The translations under genes and the position numbers were made by a program. From contig JAQFVV010012506.1 of the NCBI GenBank assembly GCA_028023455.1, positions 2,970,714-3,034,713 of the forward strand: 64,000 nucleotides of DNA, read 5' to 3'. The notes below the pieces were generated by a model, which had not been told where the DNA came from, did not search any database, and worked only from the letters and a program-made list of their open reading frames with translations. The DNA is from Epiperipatus broadwayi (Eukaryota > Onychophora > Udeonychophora > Euonychophora > Peripatidae). Below are positions 1 to 17,098 of the stretch, one piece after another (within the stretch, counting starts at the first letter, position 1; the number at the start of each line of letters is the position of its first letter).

Positions 1-3000
1 ATTCACACCTACTAATTATCACATTTTATCATAAATTCATCACCATCAATATATATGCCAATACAAAATGCAAAAATTGAAACAATAGTATCAACCATAA
101 ATTCAAGGTTAGCAACAACAGGAGACCCAACAATTCTAGTTGTGACTGTAATGCATCATACTAGAAGTTTATACTGAAATGAATACACAAATAGCAATTA
201 CATTTAAGATTTTCTGCCAGGTGATGCAATATCATTTCACAATGGCCAGTTTGCATCATTAATTGACTTATGTTTTTATTTGTCAGTCTTGCATCATTTC
301 ATCAAGATTAAACTTACACTATCAAGTTTTTCTGATCGTTCTGATCAAATAATCACAATCAGCCTGACTAATATACATATGACCATACTTCCACTCACAA
401 GTTCAATCAGAATTTGACTATCATCAACCACGACTGAATTTATCTTTTCAGAATCTTATATAATGTTAAACAAAATGCAATCAACGAATTTAGAACCTAT
501 ACAACAATATCAAACTTTCATAAACATACTATCATTTAATATCAACCACCTGGTTAGAAACCAGCCACAACCATAAAAAATATTAGAATATGCTGAACAA
601 CTCCATAAGAGACCAGCTGCAATCATGCCAACACAACATACACAACAGCATACATATAAACTAAAACATACCTATGACAAAGCTTGTGATGCGCTTAAAG
701 ATTATTTAAAAGTCAAAAAAGTAAGGTCTTTATCATAGAGCAATACACTTGGACACAGAAACATATCAAATGAGCACTGGATTATATACCTGACATAAAG
801 GTACCATTGTCTATTTGGTCAAATAATGATACTTCTGCACGGTCATAACATGATCCTACCAATATTTAAACACTTTAAAAATAAATAACAAACAAACTAA
901 CCAATACAGTATGTCAAACAAATGTTTGGCACAATTGATGACCAACCTATATTCAAAGAAAATATCTTTGTTAAAAAAATGAAAATTAGGAACAACTCAT
1001 GTCATCCTGGTGCTCCTGGACTCCCATTATTTGTGCTAAAACACTTAGGCAAGTTTTACAGAAAATTACCTTAGTAACCCGACCAATTATGTGACCCAAG
1101 AGGTGATACACATGCAAGGGGTTTACCCCATTGTGATAGTACCATACAACAAAAAGAAATAAAGTATTCCCACTCTAGATGAATTAAGACTAATCTCAAT
1201 GGTCCCTCTACTAATAAAAATTTTAGAAAAGGTAATAAAAGGTATGCTAGAGCCATTCTTATTACTCATTATCTCCAAAACACAATTTGCAAAAAAAGCT
1301 TTATCAACAGTACAAGTAGCCTTCTTATTTAAAGCTAATGATAACTGTCAGAGATAAAAAAGAAATGCAATCCAGTGGTGGTGCAAATAGATATAGCCTT
1401 AGCATTTGACTCAGTAAAAATTCCAGTCTTATTGAAGATGGTCAAACAGATAGACATCCCTAGGAGGCTACTATATATAGCTAATCTTTTACTAAACTAT
1501 GAAATACATATCATGGTTAATGGAAGAAATTCATCATTTTTTTGTCCCCACTCAGTCCCTATTACAAGGATTCCCCCCACTGCATTGCTGTTTGCCTTTT
1601 ACATTAACCCTCTCCTTGAGAAAATCAACCAAACATTTGAGGGGCCAAAATACATACAACAACACAACAGGTGACATGCCTAGCATATATGGATGTTATC
1701 ATGGTTTTCCTGGATTCCAAAAAAACAGATACCTAAGCTATAAAAGATAATCAATGACTATTCAATAAAATATGGACTTAATTTAATACAGCAAAAACAT
1801 CAGCTTGGTTCATATATACAGGAAGGCAATGCGAATCCATATCCAAAGGGAAGCCAAACCCATTTCTAAGGTTTTTATTTTATATTGAAGCCATGGGTAT
1901 TAGATGCTAGATATAGAACAAATTAAAAGGAGAAACTGAAAAAATGACAAAATCCCTGGCCAAAGCATACCTGTCAATACATTCAAAAATACAATTGATT
2001 AATAGAATAATCACAAATAAGATAGCATATTATGTGCTAATAATTTCCTTTTCCAAGATGTTCAAATCCAAGATCAATCCAATGTGCAATCAACTCATTT
2101 GGTAATGGAAAACAATGGTCATTACCATAAAAAAACTTAGAAAACAAACAGACATATGTGACCTTGGCCTACATGATAGCACCATATTTTACAAGCAAAA
2201 TCTTAGAAATGTAATAATCACAACAATCAATCAATTTCCCACAATGAGACATCTATTACAAATCACACTCACAGACAGACTACCACCCATTTGAACTAAC
2301 GATATACCAATGTAAAATAGACAAAATCCCAGATCAATATATACAGAAATACAAATATGGGGAAATATACAATTTCACACACACAAACAACAATGAAGAT
2401 TATAACACACCACCAATATTAGGAATAAGCAATAAGAAAATGATAAAAAAAATAAAAGATGGAAATTGGAACCAAAATTCTTTGATTTTATTCTGAAAAT
2501 GAACTTGAATGCACTACCAACTACCCATTTTCTTTTCCACAGAAGGATATACATATCTATTGATTTATTCTGTGGATTATGTCATGAAGCAAAAGAAGCA
2601 TGGAAGCACTTGATGAACCACTGTAGAGGACTAAGCCATATAAGAGACATACTATGTAACAAATACAGAAAAAACAATACCAAGGTAGAACAAATAGTGG
2701 GGCTTATAAGGGCAAATCAATACCAACCATCAGAATAGCAACTTTTCTATTATATACTCTGTGCTGCACTACGTGCAAATTTCTGATTGGGAAAAACTCT
2801 AGATGGCATCCTTCAACCTTTCAAAACAAGCTAAAGCAGAGCCAAGATAGAGACCCTCCCCCAGAGATATATGCAGCCACTTGGTCCCTGATCAAACAAA
2901 AATCAAGGCTATAACAATTCTTCACATGATTTCATTAATACAATGGATGGGCCTCAAGATATACTTCAAGCAAGGGGTTGGGGACGGATTGACTGGGGCT

Positions 3001-3296
3001 GAGTGTCTATATATGAGCGCACAAAAAAAGCACAGAATTGAAAACATTGATAATAATAAAATAAAAATTATTAAAGTTTAGCATAGTAATGTAAATATTC
3101 ATGCATGGTAAAAATTTCTATATAATCTTAATCCACTCATTGTACTGTACATATATACATGAAATAATGTACAATCTATAAATCTATATAATCAATATGC
3201 TAATGTCACCCAGTGATACCATGAGTATCAGACTATCAATCCATGGTAACCATTGTAAGAAAGCTGTTATTGTGCAATAAAGAGTATTGTGAAATC
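1..3296 (+). pseudogene. Decayed LINE copy A (endonuclease remnant, RT, C-terminal zinc finger)
   Basis: This is a plus-strand non-LTR retrotransposon, cut off by the left edge of the window. Its order of parts matches the better copy at 7793-13604. A frameshifted endonuclease remnant (an ILxGDxN-like stretch near 135-160) comes first. RT block A at about 1375-1480 reads VQIDIALAFDSV, against VQLDIEAAFDSV in the better copy. The catalytic YMDD is reduced to YMDV near 1690. The C-terminal finger near 2560-2640 reads CGLCHEAKEAWKHLMNHC. An AATAAAG signal at about 3279 is followed by an (AAT)n tail. Many stops and frameshifts show it cannot be translated. The identification is firm; the clade is an inference. 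Confidence 0.85.
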
Positions 3297-3474
<178 letters not shown>

Positions 3475-3853
3475 TCAATTCAATTTATTTACCTTACAAA
3501 ACTACATCATTAAGCCAATTACAGAATTGCACTATAATAACTATACAATAATATGCATAAATAATATACATAAATGAATAAAAATGATGAAAATAATATA
3601 ATTATATGCCATACATTTTTATAAGATAAGTAACAAATTTTTTAAAGTCTAAAGAAAAAATATTTTCATTAATAAAATCATGATTATAGGTATTAGGCAA
3701 ACGAAACAAAGGTTATCAGCTGCTATCAATGTCTTGTATGAAACAATATAACAACACTAATTAGAGGACTTGCCTAAAAACAAAAGTAGCTAAATTCTCA
3801 AAACTATAAGAGAGAAGCATGGCGGTCAAGGTGAATTGATGCCATCTTGAACT
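3475..3853 (-). mobile_element. Short minus-strand retroelement remnant between microsatellites
   Basis: About 380 bp with no reading frame. On the minus strand its 5' end (about 3850 downward) begins with a CAAGATGGC-like leader. The 5' untranslated region of the full LINE at 13604 carries the same CAAGATGGCGTC-type leader. Its other end has a TAAATAAA-like signal next to the AAT tract. This fits an internally deleted or non-autonomous LINE partner. It could also be an unrelated short element, as only the ends argue for this call. Confidence 0.45.
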
Positions 3854-7793
<3,940 letters not shown>

Positions 7794-8048
7794 GTTTTAA
7801 AACAGCTTTATTAAGTAAAAATGTTGTCATACATAGTGGAAAAAAAAATTAACTTACATTATTTCATCAGTTACATTGCATTTTACAGTGAAATTACAAG
7901 TATTAAAGTGGGGAACAGTCAGTTAATGGGCATGTTTTATGACAATAAAAAAAACAGCAAATAAAAAAAGGTAAATAATAAAAAAAAATTAATAAATATA
8001 GTCCTTCTTCAGGTAATGTTTTCTCCGTATGTAATTGTGGGATTGTGA

Positions 8049-11000
8049 TTAGGTAGTCGGCATCTGAATTGATTTCCAAGTATCTGTGAATAGTCCAAAA
8101 GGGGCAAGTAATTGGTCCCTCTTCTTTATTGCTTGTAGTTTATTTAGGTAAATTGTTCTGTATTTGCGAGAAGTGGGGTTGAATACAAAATGACAGCGCA
8201 CAAACCAGAGTGTGAAAAAAAGGTATGTGTGTATTCTGATTGAGGTAAAATTACCTGCCTGTATTGCATTAATTAACAACAATAGTATGGTATCATTACT
8301 CCCAGTGAGAGTTGCAATTAGTTCTCTATAAATGTTAAGAGCACGACAGTCAGTGATAATATGATTAATGGTCTCTTCATCCCTATGACAAAGCACACAT
8401 ATTGGATTGAGGTTGGCATTTTTCATTCTTGTTGTCAGAAAATAATTTGTTGGTAAGGCATCAAGATTAATCTTTACTAAAAAGTCAAGATATTTTGGTT
8501 CTAGGTGCCAATATTTGAATTTTTGTATAAGTGTCTTATTTGATATTGAAAGACTACTGCTATGGTAATGAGTGGTAGAGTTTGCATTTATAATTTGATA
8601 TGCCTCCCAGTATTTTATTTTATTTGCTGTTTGATCAGTCTGCTTATTGTACATATTTATTTAAACCAAAAGGTTATATATGAATTTGTTACTAGTGGGT
8701 GGAGGTGTATCTGTTGGAACTATTGGAATGAAGACTTCACCAAACTCAAAGTTGGTTATAAGTTTTTGAATAGTGTTATATGCCTTTTGAAAAAAAAGGT
8801 AGTAATGCTGTGTAGTGAAAGGCCATTATCTTTGGAATGTTTTTGTAGCTTGTTGATACTAATGGATACAGTTTTTTTGTTCCAAATTAACTGTGTGCAC
8901 AAAGAATTGATTTTGCGAATAAATGAGTTGGTGAATTTAATAATTGGGGCATAATAATTAATTTTAGGAAAAATTAACATATTGATCAAAGAAATTTTAC
9001 TATGAATTGATAAATATGCTTTAGTTAAAGAATTGATTAATTTATTGATTGAATTTAGTAAGTTATTTTGTATTAAAATTCTTGCTTGATTTGTAGAAAG
9101 GTGGAAAGGTATTCCAAGAAAAGGGTGGGGGACATGAGAGTTTATTGTCTTAATTGGTGAGCCTGTGAGTAGGGACCACACAGCCATTTTTTCTTGATTA
9201 AATTTTAATTGATATTGTGTTGAATATTTTTCTAATATTTTATGTAAATCTGGTAACATTTGTTTTGAGGGGAGGAGGACTATTACATCATCCATGTAGG
9301 TGAGATGCTTAATTGTTTGTCTAAGTGTATGGGAGTACACACCCGGGAGCTTTGCTTCTATTTCTGCAAGAAGTGGATTAATAAATGTGATAAATAGAAG
9401 CGAGCTGAGTGGAGAGCCCTGTGGTATAGAATTATGTGGAATGAAAGAAGGTGATATTTTTCCATTGAGGGTAATTTGTAGGCTTCTATTTATTAATAAG
9501 TTAGCCAGTATATACATTATTGGTGTTGGAATATTGTATTTGCCTATTAGACACAGTAGGCTATCAACTGGCACTGAGTCAAATGCGGCTTCTATGTCTA
9601 GCTGAACTGCCACTGGTGCTGCCTTTCTTTTGGTTTTTATATCTTCCTGTATGATTCTAAATAGCATTAGTGCTTCTGGTATGGAGTTGCCTTTTTTGGC
9701 AAATTGAAATTTAGACAGATGCGGGAGTATTAAAAGCTGAATTTTGTCTTTAATAATGGACTCAATGATTTTTATTATGAGTGGTGACATTGAAATCGGC
9801 CTTAAATTGTGAAGTGGGGATGGCTGTATGGTCTTTTTTAAAAATGGAACTATTGAAACTGGGTATAATAGATGGATATTGTGTATCTGTTGAGACAAAA
9901 AGGTCAACATATTATATATTATAGGAATAGTGTAATAGTTAAGATGGTGAAATAGAAAATTCGGGATGGCATGACGTCCTGGGTGTGCATGATTTGGCAT
10001 ACTGCTTATTTTTGCTTCAATGTCTTTTTTGGTGATATTATGTGATTTATTTGATATCCCAAAATAAAATTGACCAAGATTGGGTTTAGGTCTTTGTTGA
10101 AATCGTGTTTTAAAGTGATCTAATATAGGGAAAATCATATTCTCACCTGCGATTATCTGATCTGCCATGAGAATGGATGATGGGGTTGGGCTTTTGCTAC
10201 TATATCCCAGAGCCCAACGAATGTAGCCTGTTGTCCAGTTGTGGGTGTCTTTAAGATATAGTTTAGCTTTTTTAATTGATATATAGTTTGCCAGTATGAG
10301 TTGTGTGTCTTTATATTCTTGCTTAAGCTGAAGAATAGTGTTTATTGACTGTGGATTGGGTGTTGTGGAATTTAATTTGTCCCTTATCAATTCTAGTTTA
10401 TTTAATGTTTTGGTGGGTGGTGGATTTCTCATTGTGTAACGTTTGATTGTAGTGGTGAGAATGTTGATATAAGTAAACCAGGCTTCTGCTGGGGCTAGAG
10501 ATAAAATGTCTAATCTATTCAATTGTATATAAGTTTCTGACAATACAGCTTCTGGCGCATTGGCTTTAAGTAGAAGACGAGTAGTGTTGGATAATGAAAG
10601 GGTTGGCTGGGTATATGTAGGTAGGCTAATTTCAACTTTTAGAGCATTATGGTCTGAGAAAGGGACTGGATGAAGTGAAGGTTTTATTTGAAAGTGGAGT
10701 TCAGGTGAATAAAAGAGTAGATCTATTAATGTTGAATGTTGTCTATTGTAAAATGAAATTGTGTTTGAAGGAAAGAAACCATCTGCACTCTTCAGTTTCT
10801 TGTTAATATATTGCAAATATTTTCTTATGAAAGACTCATATGTCATGTTGAAATCACCTAGTATTATTGTAGGGTATGGGTTTGTAGATAGGTGTAGGTT
10901 AATGGTGTTGATCAGTTGATGAATTAGTGTAGATTTATTATATAAGTACAGTGATATAATGTTCAGTTTAAAATCTTTATTATGAAGTGACAATATTATC

Positions 11001-11278
11001 ATATGCTGGTCACAGTATAATATTTTAAAGGATTGGATTGGAGAGGTGTGATGAATCAAAAAGCCAACTCCTGCCGCTGAGTAGTTGGAAATTGAGAACT
11101 TGTTATAGCCAAATTTGTTCAAGTAATGGTCTGGCTTAAAGCTGGAGTTAACAGAATATTTAGTCTCAGTGAAAAAAAGCAAATGAGAAGGTGAATGTGT
11201 AAACCAATCTGTAATTGCATGCATTCTTTTTGTGGAATTGATTCCCCTCACATTGACTGTAGTGATTATTATTTTCAT
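8049..11278 (-). pseudogene. LINE ORF2 (APE endonuclease + reverse transcriptase + CCHC), broken near its end
   Basis: Encodes the enzyme for target-primed reverse transcription. Residues of about 1-230 are an exonuclease-endonuclease-phosphatase nuclease: TVNVRGI, FFTETK, ILGDFNM and SDHNALKVEI supply the Asn, Glu, Asp/Asn and Asp-His active-site positions. RT spans roughly residues 480-720, with NLRPISMSPL, motif A DIEAAFDSV, IPQGSPLSSLLF and the catalytic YMDD at about 660. The first 840 codons are open (to 8756). A frameshift in a run of five A residues, then a TAA near 8660, break the frame. The remaining 201 codons (8654-8049) carry the finger CVLCHRDEETINHIITDC (CX2CX8HX4C) and the TLWFVRCHFVFNP tail. 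Joined length would be about 1,080 residues, usual for such proteins. The copy is probably inactive. Confidence 0.9.
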
Positions 11279-11335
11279 TTTCTAGTTAAAGTGGGGTGTA
11301 TGGATTAGTGTTCAAACCTCTTGCGGCAAAATGGT

Positions 11336-13369
11336 TCAATTGTCAATACTTTCATCTGCAGCTAATGATGAATCTACAGTACTAATGGCAGCCGATTGCT
11401 TCTTTTTTCTCGCTTTCCTGCGGTGGATGTCCACTCCTGCAGTGTAATCGAGCTGTTGTGCTATTTGTTCTGATTTTCCTGTGGGGTGTTGTCTTGTCCA
11501 ATACGGTTCCTGCGGTGAAGCTGTTGAGTTGACATTTTGTTTATTTGATTTGTGTTTCTTCTTGACTGGTTTACAAGAGTCTGTTAAGCTGTCAGAAGAT
11601 TCTGCTGTTTCCGTGGTATCCATTTGAGTCATAATTTGGTGTGAATGTTTATTGATTTCAGTTTGTTGTTTATTTTTGTTTATTTTTTTAAGCTTAGTTG
11701 TTTGTTGTATTTTGTGGTTGCTGGGCTCTTCATCACTATAATAAGAGGAGGCCACTTCTATTTCTTGTTCATCATTTGAATCTGGCATGGAATTAGCTGT
11801 GTTTAAGCTATTTGTTATTTGCGTCTGTGTGTTGTCTAGAGGAGATACGATAGGTATATTATCTGAGTTTAATAAACTTGGCAATTGCGTTTGTGTGTTA
11901 TTTAAAGAAGGTGGGGTGGGCATTTGTTCTTCACTTGTCTTGATAGTTTTATCCCTGACTGAGGGCATTGTTTTAGAAAGAACTGGACATCGGTGCCTTT
12001 CACTTGATTTGAGGCCACAATTGTCACACATTCTTTTAGGACAGTCTCTTATCACGTGTGTGCGCTGTTTACAGGAAAAACACTGAGGAGGTGTGCCTCT
12101 AAAGGTAATAACAAGCGGTAATTTACCTGTGGGGAATACTGTTGGTATGTCTAATGCAGTCACATTTTTATTTAATTGTATATTAAATGTCACTGCATTC
12201 ATTCTAATTGGAATTGGTGTTCTTTTTTCCGTTAAAAAATTAAAATTTGTTATTTTTCCGTAGTTTTCCAATATCGATTGTAAATTTGCTTCCGTAAAAC
12301 CAATATGACAATTTCTAATTATGCCTTGTGTCACTAGAGCTCGCTCTAAATCGATATAGCAAATTATTTTGTTATTTAAAAATTTGACGTGCTTCTTAAA
12401 AATATCTTTTTGTGTCTTGTTGTGAAATTCAAAACACAAATATCTGTTATTGGGATGGTATAGTATTTGGTGGACGTAACTCCACAATTTCATTTGCGTT
12501 ATTTTGTCATAAAATTCATCTATTGGGAATTTAAATAATTCGGCGTCCGCATTTGTTACCGCCATTATGAGTGATTTGTCGCTATGAAAACTTTTGAACG
12601 AAGTTAATAGCGGCAATGGAATCGTTTTATTAAAATTGTTAGTATATTGGTCATATAATTCTTGCGTAATATAATGAAGTTGATCCTGGTGTGTATTGTT
12701 GTGATATTGTTGATCCTCAGTATCGTTATCGATTCCCATAAGCTCTGCAAAAGACTCGGCGTCTGGCTGAACGTAATCCATCGACACTTGAAGATCGGCC
12801 TTTACAGCTCTAGCATACGTATTGTTATTATTTGCGTGTGAATTTTGATTATTGTGGTGGTCATTTGATTTTTCTCTAGTATTTTGATGGAGTAGTGGTG
12901 AATCTACTGAATAAGAGCTTTGAGATGCACTTCTATCCAATGGTGGAGATTTGGTAGGGTATGCTTCGGGCTCTTTCAGGTACGTTGTATTTATTTTGTC
13001 TAATTTTTCATACCTTTCTGATTGCAAATATAATGCTGTATTTATTTTCTCGGTGTCTTTATTTGCACTATTAGAATAATTTTTATTTGATATTCGGGTA
13101 GGAGATATGGTTTTCCTTTCCAAGGGTGGAAAATTAACGTTGTTAATCTCAGGCCTTCGAATGCATGTTTCCGCTTTATCGGTATTTTTTCCCGATAATT
13201 TTTCTGTCATAATATGTGATTCAAATGCTGATTCAATATTTTGATCACTAGTATTTTGATCTGGATTGTCTGATTCTATTATTATTGAACTATTGTTAGC
13301 TTGAATGAATGTCTGATTTTGTTTTTGATACTCGGCAGTACTCCCATTTGTATTGAACGCATCGGCCAT
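11336..13369 (-). CDS. LINE ORF1 protein (nucleic-acid binding, zinc knuckles)
   Basis: Intact 677-residue frame and the first gene of LINE copy C. ORF1 proteins of this class bind element RNA and form the retrotransposition particle. Residues 1 to about 230 are polar, Asn/Ser/Thr-rich and probably disordered. Residues of about 265-425 form a more ordered stretch of alternating hydrophobic segments, possibly RRM-like. Two cysteine motifs lie near residues 430-462: CFSCKQRTHVIRDC is a clean CX2CX4HX4C knuckle, and CDNCGLKSSERHRC is a variant CX2CX7HXC. The C-terminal 200 residues are charged, with Lys-rich clusters near 610-620 and 660 that could serve nuclear import or RNA contact. The start codon at 13369 is the first ATG after the leader. 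Intactness suggests a fairly recent insertion. Confidence 0.88.
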   Translation of the reverse strand: MADAFNTNGSTAEYQKQNQTFIQANNSSIIIESDNPDQNTSDQNIESAFESHIMTEKLSGKNTDKAETCIRRPEINNVNFPPLERKTISPTRISNKNYSNSANKDTEKINTALYLQSERYEKLDKINTTYLKEPEAYPTKSPPLDRSASQSSYSVDSPLLHQNTREKSNDHHNNQNSHANNNNTYARAVKADLQVSMDYVQPDAESFAELMGIDNDTEDQQYHNNTHQDQLHYITQELYDQYTNNFNKTIPLPLLTSFKSFHSDKSLIMAVTNADAELFKFPIDEFYDKITQMKLWSYVHQILYHPNNRYLCFEFHNKTQKDIFKKHVKFLNNKIICYIDLERALVTQGIIRNCHIGFTEANLQSILENYGKITNFNFLTEKRTPIPIRMNAVTFNIQLNKNVTALDIPTVFPTGKLPLVITFRGTPPQCFSCKQRTHVIRDCPKRMCDNCGLKSSERHRCPVLSKTMPSVRDKTIKTSEEQMPTPPSLNNTQTQLPSLLNSDNIPIVSPLDNTQTQITNSLNTANSMPDSNDEQEIEVASSYYSDEEPSNHKIQQTTKLKKINKNKQQTEINKHSHQIMTQMDTTETAESSDSLTDSCKPVKKKHKSNKQNVNSTASPQEPYWTRQHPTGKSEQIAQQLDYTAGVDIHRRKARKKKQSAAISTVDSSLAADESIDN

Positions 13370-13602
13370 TTTACAATCTTACAAATGGCGCTTGCCTGTA
13401 CGTTATTTTTTAAAAATAATCAAAACTCTAATTATAAATGATTTTCTCTTACCTCTAAGATGTGGAAAAGTTCTTCTTCCTATATCTGTTACAAAAAACA
13501 TCAATCAAGTCTATTACGACGGAAAAAATTAGCTAATATTTCAAAGTGAAAAGGAGCTAGATGTGAAACAGTCTATCTGCATGGACGCCATCTTGGCTCT
13601 CT

Positions 13603-13604
<2 letters not shown>

Positions 13605-13635
<31 letters not shown>

Positions 13636-13717
13636 TTATTATTATTATAATGATGATGATGATAATGATGATGATGATGATGATGATGATGATAAAAAGA
13701 AGAAGCAGCAGCAGCTA
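13605..13717. repeat. Compound microsatellite (ACT)n-(ATT)n-(GAT)n
   Basis: About ten ACT units, then ATT units, then GAT units and a short AAG/CAG run. The ACT part flanks the 5' end of LINE copy C. Confidence 0.95.
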
Positions 13718-14339
13718 ATTTATTTGCAATTAATATTATAAAATCATTTCTTTATCTTTAGGAATGGCCATGTGGGTAAAGCTTATTTATTTGTAATAAA
13801 TAAATATAATAAAAAATCATTGCTTATACCTTTGCAATCACTACCCAATAAATATAATGAATACAATACAAAATACTGAAAAAAAATTGCAAATATTAAA
13901 ACTTAATGCCATATGGGTAAAGATAAGATTTTACCAAATGTCTTAAATTTTTAGTTTTAAACCATAGTTTTTTGCAGATACTATTTATTCACACGCCTTT
14001 ATCAATAGGTTTTATCAATCATGTTCTGTTTGTTGCTATCCTCTTAGGACATTGGTGATAGCAGAAATATGGTAGATGAAGGCTAAATGCTAACAATATA
14101 AAATGTACACAAAAATATGTTTACCTACTGATATCATTCTATGAGATTGATTAATTATTTATATGCAAGATCTAAACAGGTTAAATTTCCATAGCACTGT
14201 AATAGATTAAATTAGGTCTGTTCACTTGTAATGTTTTGTGAGTTAATTATTTGCTAAACAAATGGATATTTACATTGCATCACCATGAGTTTAAATTAGT
14301 ATAAGCACACTTATAACATTATTTACATCAAATATCTAC
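13718..14339. other. AT-rich DNA without recognised features
   Basis: No reading frame, RNA gene or repeat boundary was recognised in this stretch. Confidence 0.6.
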
Positions 14340-14531
14340 TAAATGAAAAGATAATTTAGATACATAGGAAATATTGGAATGAACAAAATGTACTTTGAAT
14401 CTTATAGCTTTTTGTGATATTTATATTTTCTCTGGATGAGATACTGTCAGATCATGTTTCAAGAAGTAGAAATTAGAACTATGATATTATTTTGGAAATA
14501 TCATATCTGAGGGCAATTGTCCAGGCTGTTG

Positions 14532-14570
<39 letters not shown>

Positions 14571-14573
<3 letters not shown>

Positions 14574-15020
14574 AAAACGAAGATTTGCACGGGTTAAATA
14601 TATAAAATACATATTTTGCGGGTTCATCCGTGTTAAAAACTTTTAATATCAATTTACTGACGTTTCGACTTGGTCACACAAGCCATCCACAGAGTTATAA
14701 AAAGGTAGAAAGACGGTTGTAGAGGCGCTACAATCACTGGTTTGAATAAAACATTAAAAATCCCACCAATAGCAAAAATGTTAAATTTAAGAAAGATTTG
14801 GAAAGATTTCTTTAAAAAACATTCTTAAATTTAACATTTTTGCTATTGGTGGGATTTTTAATGTTTTATTCAAACCAGTGATTGTAGCGCCTCTACAACC
14901 GTCTTTCTACCTTTTTATAACTCTGTGGATGGCTTGTGTGACCAAGTCGAAACGTCAGTAAATTGATATTAAAAGTTTTTAACACGGATGAACCCGCAAA
15001 ATATGTATTTTATATATATA
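14571..15020. mobile_element. Head-to-head pair of Penelope-like element 3' ends (foldback 1)
   Basis: Two nearly perfect inverted arms (about 14599-14793 and 14822-15018) face outward from a 28-bp spacer. The same sequence ends the GIY-YIG coding copies at 46981-48413, which identifies it as a PLE 3' end. The right copy still encodes the last few residues before the stop (KDFFKK). (TA)n lies on both sides. The paralogous segment near 20700 lacks the whole insert. Each arm contains a hammerhead-like fold: CTGTGGA at 14923-14929, stem GGCTTG/CAAGTC, then GAAACGTC at 14949-14956. The invariant A6 of the hammerhead core is U in all copies. Confidence 0.8.
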
Positions 15021-15315
15021 TATAAAATATAATTTTGTAGGATATAAATGGTAATATAATTTAAATTAAGTAGAGATTTATTTTACCTGCTGAAAGTATA
15101 AAAGAGTTATGTTATTTTTCTAAATTCAGATGTATATTTTATAACTTAGTAATTATTATTTTAATTTTTAATAAATATTCATCTCCTTATTCAATCATAA
15201 ATTATTCTCAAGTATTCATTTTTATTTTATTTCCTTAGAACAATAAGAATGGTTAGATAAATTCATCTTTAGTATATTTTTATTTTCATTAACTATTTTT
15301 TTATATGAAGATTAA

Positions 15316-16078
15316 CCCTTTCAACGATTATTATTTAATTGGCCGTATGAGTTAAAAATCAAAACTTGTAATTGGCCAACTCACAACTTTAACAAAATCT
15401 ATTGTTAAAATAGATCACTTTTAATAATATAAATACATTAGTTTCGTTTGTAAAAAGTATATTACTGAATTGTCAGATTATGAAACAAACGAAAGTCTTT
15501 TCAAAAATAAAATTTGATTTATAATTTAAAAAATATTCAATTGCGGTGAAATAAAAGTAACCGCTATTCAACCAACCAAAAAAGATTGCGTCAGCAATCT
15601 TTTTTTTTTCACTTTAACGTTACGATCAATATGTAGCAATAAATAAATAATTCTTGGTAATATCTTAACTATTTTTTCTAAAATAATTTGATTTTTAGTA
15701 TTATTTTATCAATAATAATTTGTAATTCAATTCAAATATTGTTTAAAATGTTGTAAACATTCGTTTATAATTTTCGTAATAAAAATCAAAACGAACGTAA
15801 CTTTTTACTTTTTGGCAGCCATTTCCCTTTCTGACAGAAGTGGGACAGCCAATAAGATTCAAGAAAAGTTGGTGAGGAGGCGGTGCTTTGGTTTTGTTTG
15901 ACATATATGGTCATTTTTATTGATTTTTTACTTGTAAAATAAATCTGAAGAGGGCACCATCTTACAGAACTTTTGATTTTCTTTCGAATGACATTATATG
16001 TATACGTGGGATAAAAAGTAGCCGATTTAGAGTGATGTCAAATCTTCTCATTTTTAGACAAGTCATGCATTCAAAGAA
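15316..16078. mobile_element. piggyBac-like MITE, copy 2 (TTAA target)
   Basis: A 763-bp relative of the 5066-5904 element in the opposite orientation. It shares the interior near 15820-15960 (GGCAGCCAT, then a CCAATAAGATTCAAGAAAAG stretch). TTAA flanks at 15312-15315 and 16079-16082 and the left terminus CCCTTTCAACG are clear; the right terminus has drifted (TTCTTTGAATG inward). The paralogous A2 segment near 21000 shows the site without the element. Confidence 0.82.
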
Positions 16079-17098
16079 TTAATAATATTCTCAACTCGCT
16101 TATATTTTGAAAAGAGCATATATGTTAGAACATGTCTGTGTTATATAAATATACATTGCAATCTTAGCACTTTATAAGTGAACTTTGATGTACAATCATC
16201 TATTTAATTTAAAAAAATTAATGTCAATTATAAACCTATTGCATAAAGCATAATTATATCATATGTACATATTTTAAATGTTTATTTTCCATATATATAT
16301 ATATATATACTTTTGATTTTAATTTATATACATTTGTTAATAAATTTTGAATTAAATTAAAATTAGTAAACTTGTTTGGTTATCATTTAATTTTACAATG
16401 CAAATTTATTGTTAATGGTACTTGGATAAGATACAATTGATTAATTGATTATATCACATAATTCATTAGAAGCAGTTACTAAATAGTTCAGATGGGTAAG
16501 AGTATAATTATATATAATTTTCTCTGTATTGAATTTAATATTTATCATCATCAGGTATAGATTTCTATATGGCAATAAACTAATTGATTTGTCAGTTTTA
16601 AATATTTAATAAGTAATCAGAAGTTTATTGTAATTATTTTGTTAGTAACAAGCAACAATAATATTAAGACAAAAATCATATATGAATTGATTTGATAATT
16701 GGTAAAGGTATGACTATTATAGTAATTGAAGAGAAGCAAAGGTAATTGCAATTAAATGTTCATGTATTTACTTTTAAATCATTATTGATTAAAGTATATA
16801 TTATATTAAGACAGTATAGATACATAAAAATTGTAATTCAGTTATAGAGCTGATAATAGTAACATATTTTATTCTGATACAAGTTAGAGTGATTTATTTT
16901 AATTATATTTAAAGTTCATTAATGTGGATCATAAGTGCATTTTAAATATTAAATTTTAGTATTAATATTTCATTACAATAAATACTAACAATCTTTCATA
17001 TGCTTTAACAATTATTGTCTAAAGTTTTAAAAACTTAGCTTTATTAACTTTCTTTGCATTTCTTTATATATTTATATATATTTCTTATAATAACTTCT

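Larger units (their letters stand above)
14340..16790. repeat. Duplicated segment A1-C1 (contiguous form)
   Basis: Once the PLE pair (14571-15020) and the MITE (15316-16078) are subtracted, this stretch matches two separate places. Its left part (A1, to about 16290) matches 20507-21190, and its right part (C1, about 16308-16790) matches 41917-42890. A1 and C1 are joined here across a short (AT)n at 16291-16308. The copies are clearly diverged by eye, so the duplication is old. Confidence 0.75.

Noticed and set aside
9300-9605. Open frames on the opposite strand of LINE ORF2 and ORF1 (9300-9605, 11787-12086, 7065-7283, 8562-8954).
   Set aside because: They are antisense shadows of the real LINE coding sequence and have no independent motifs.
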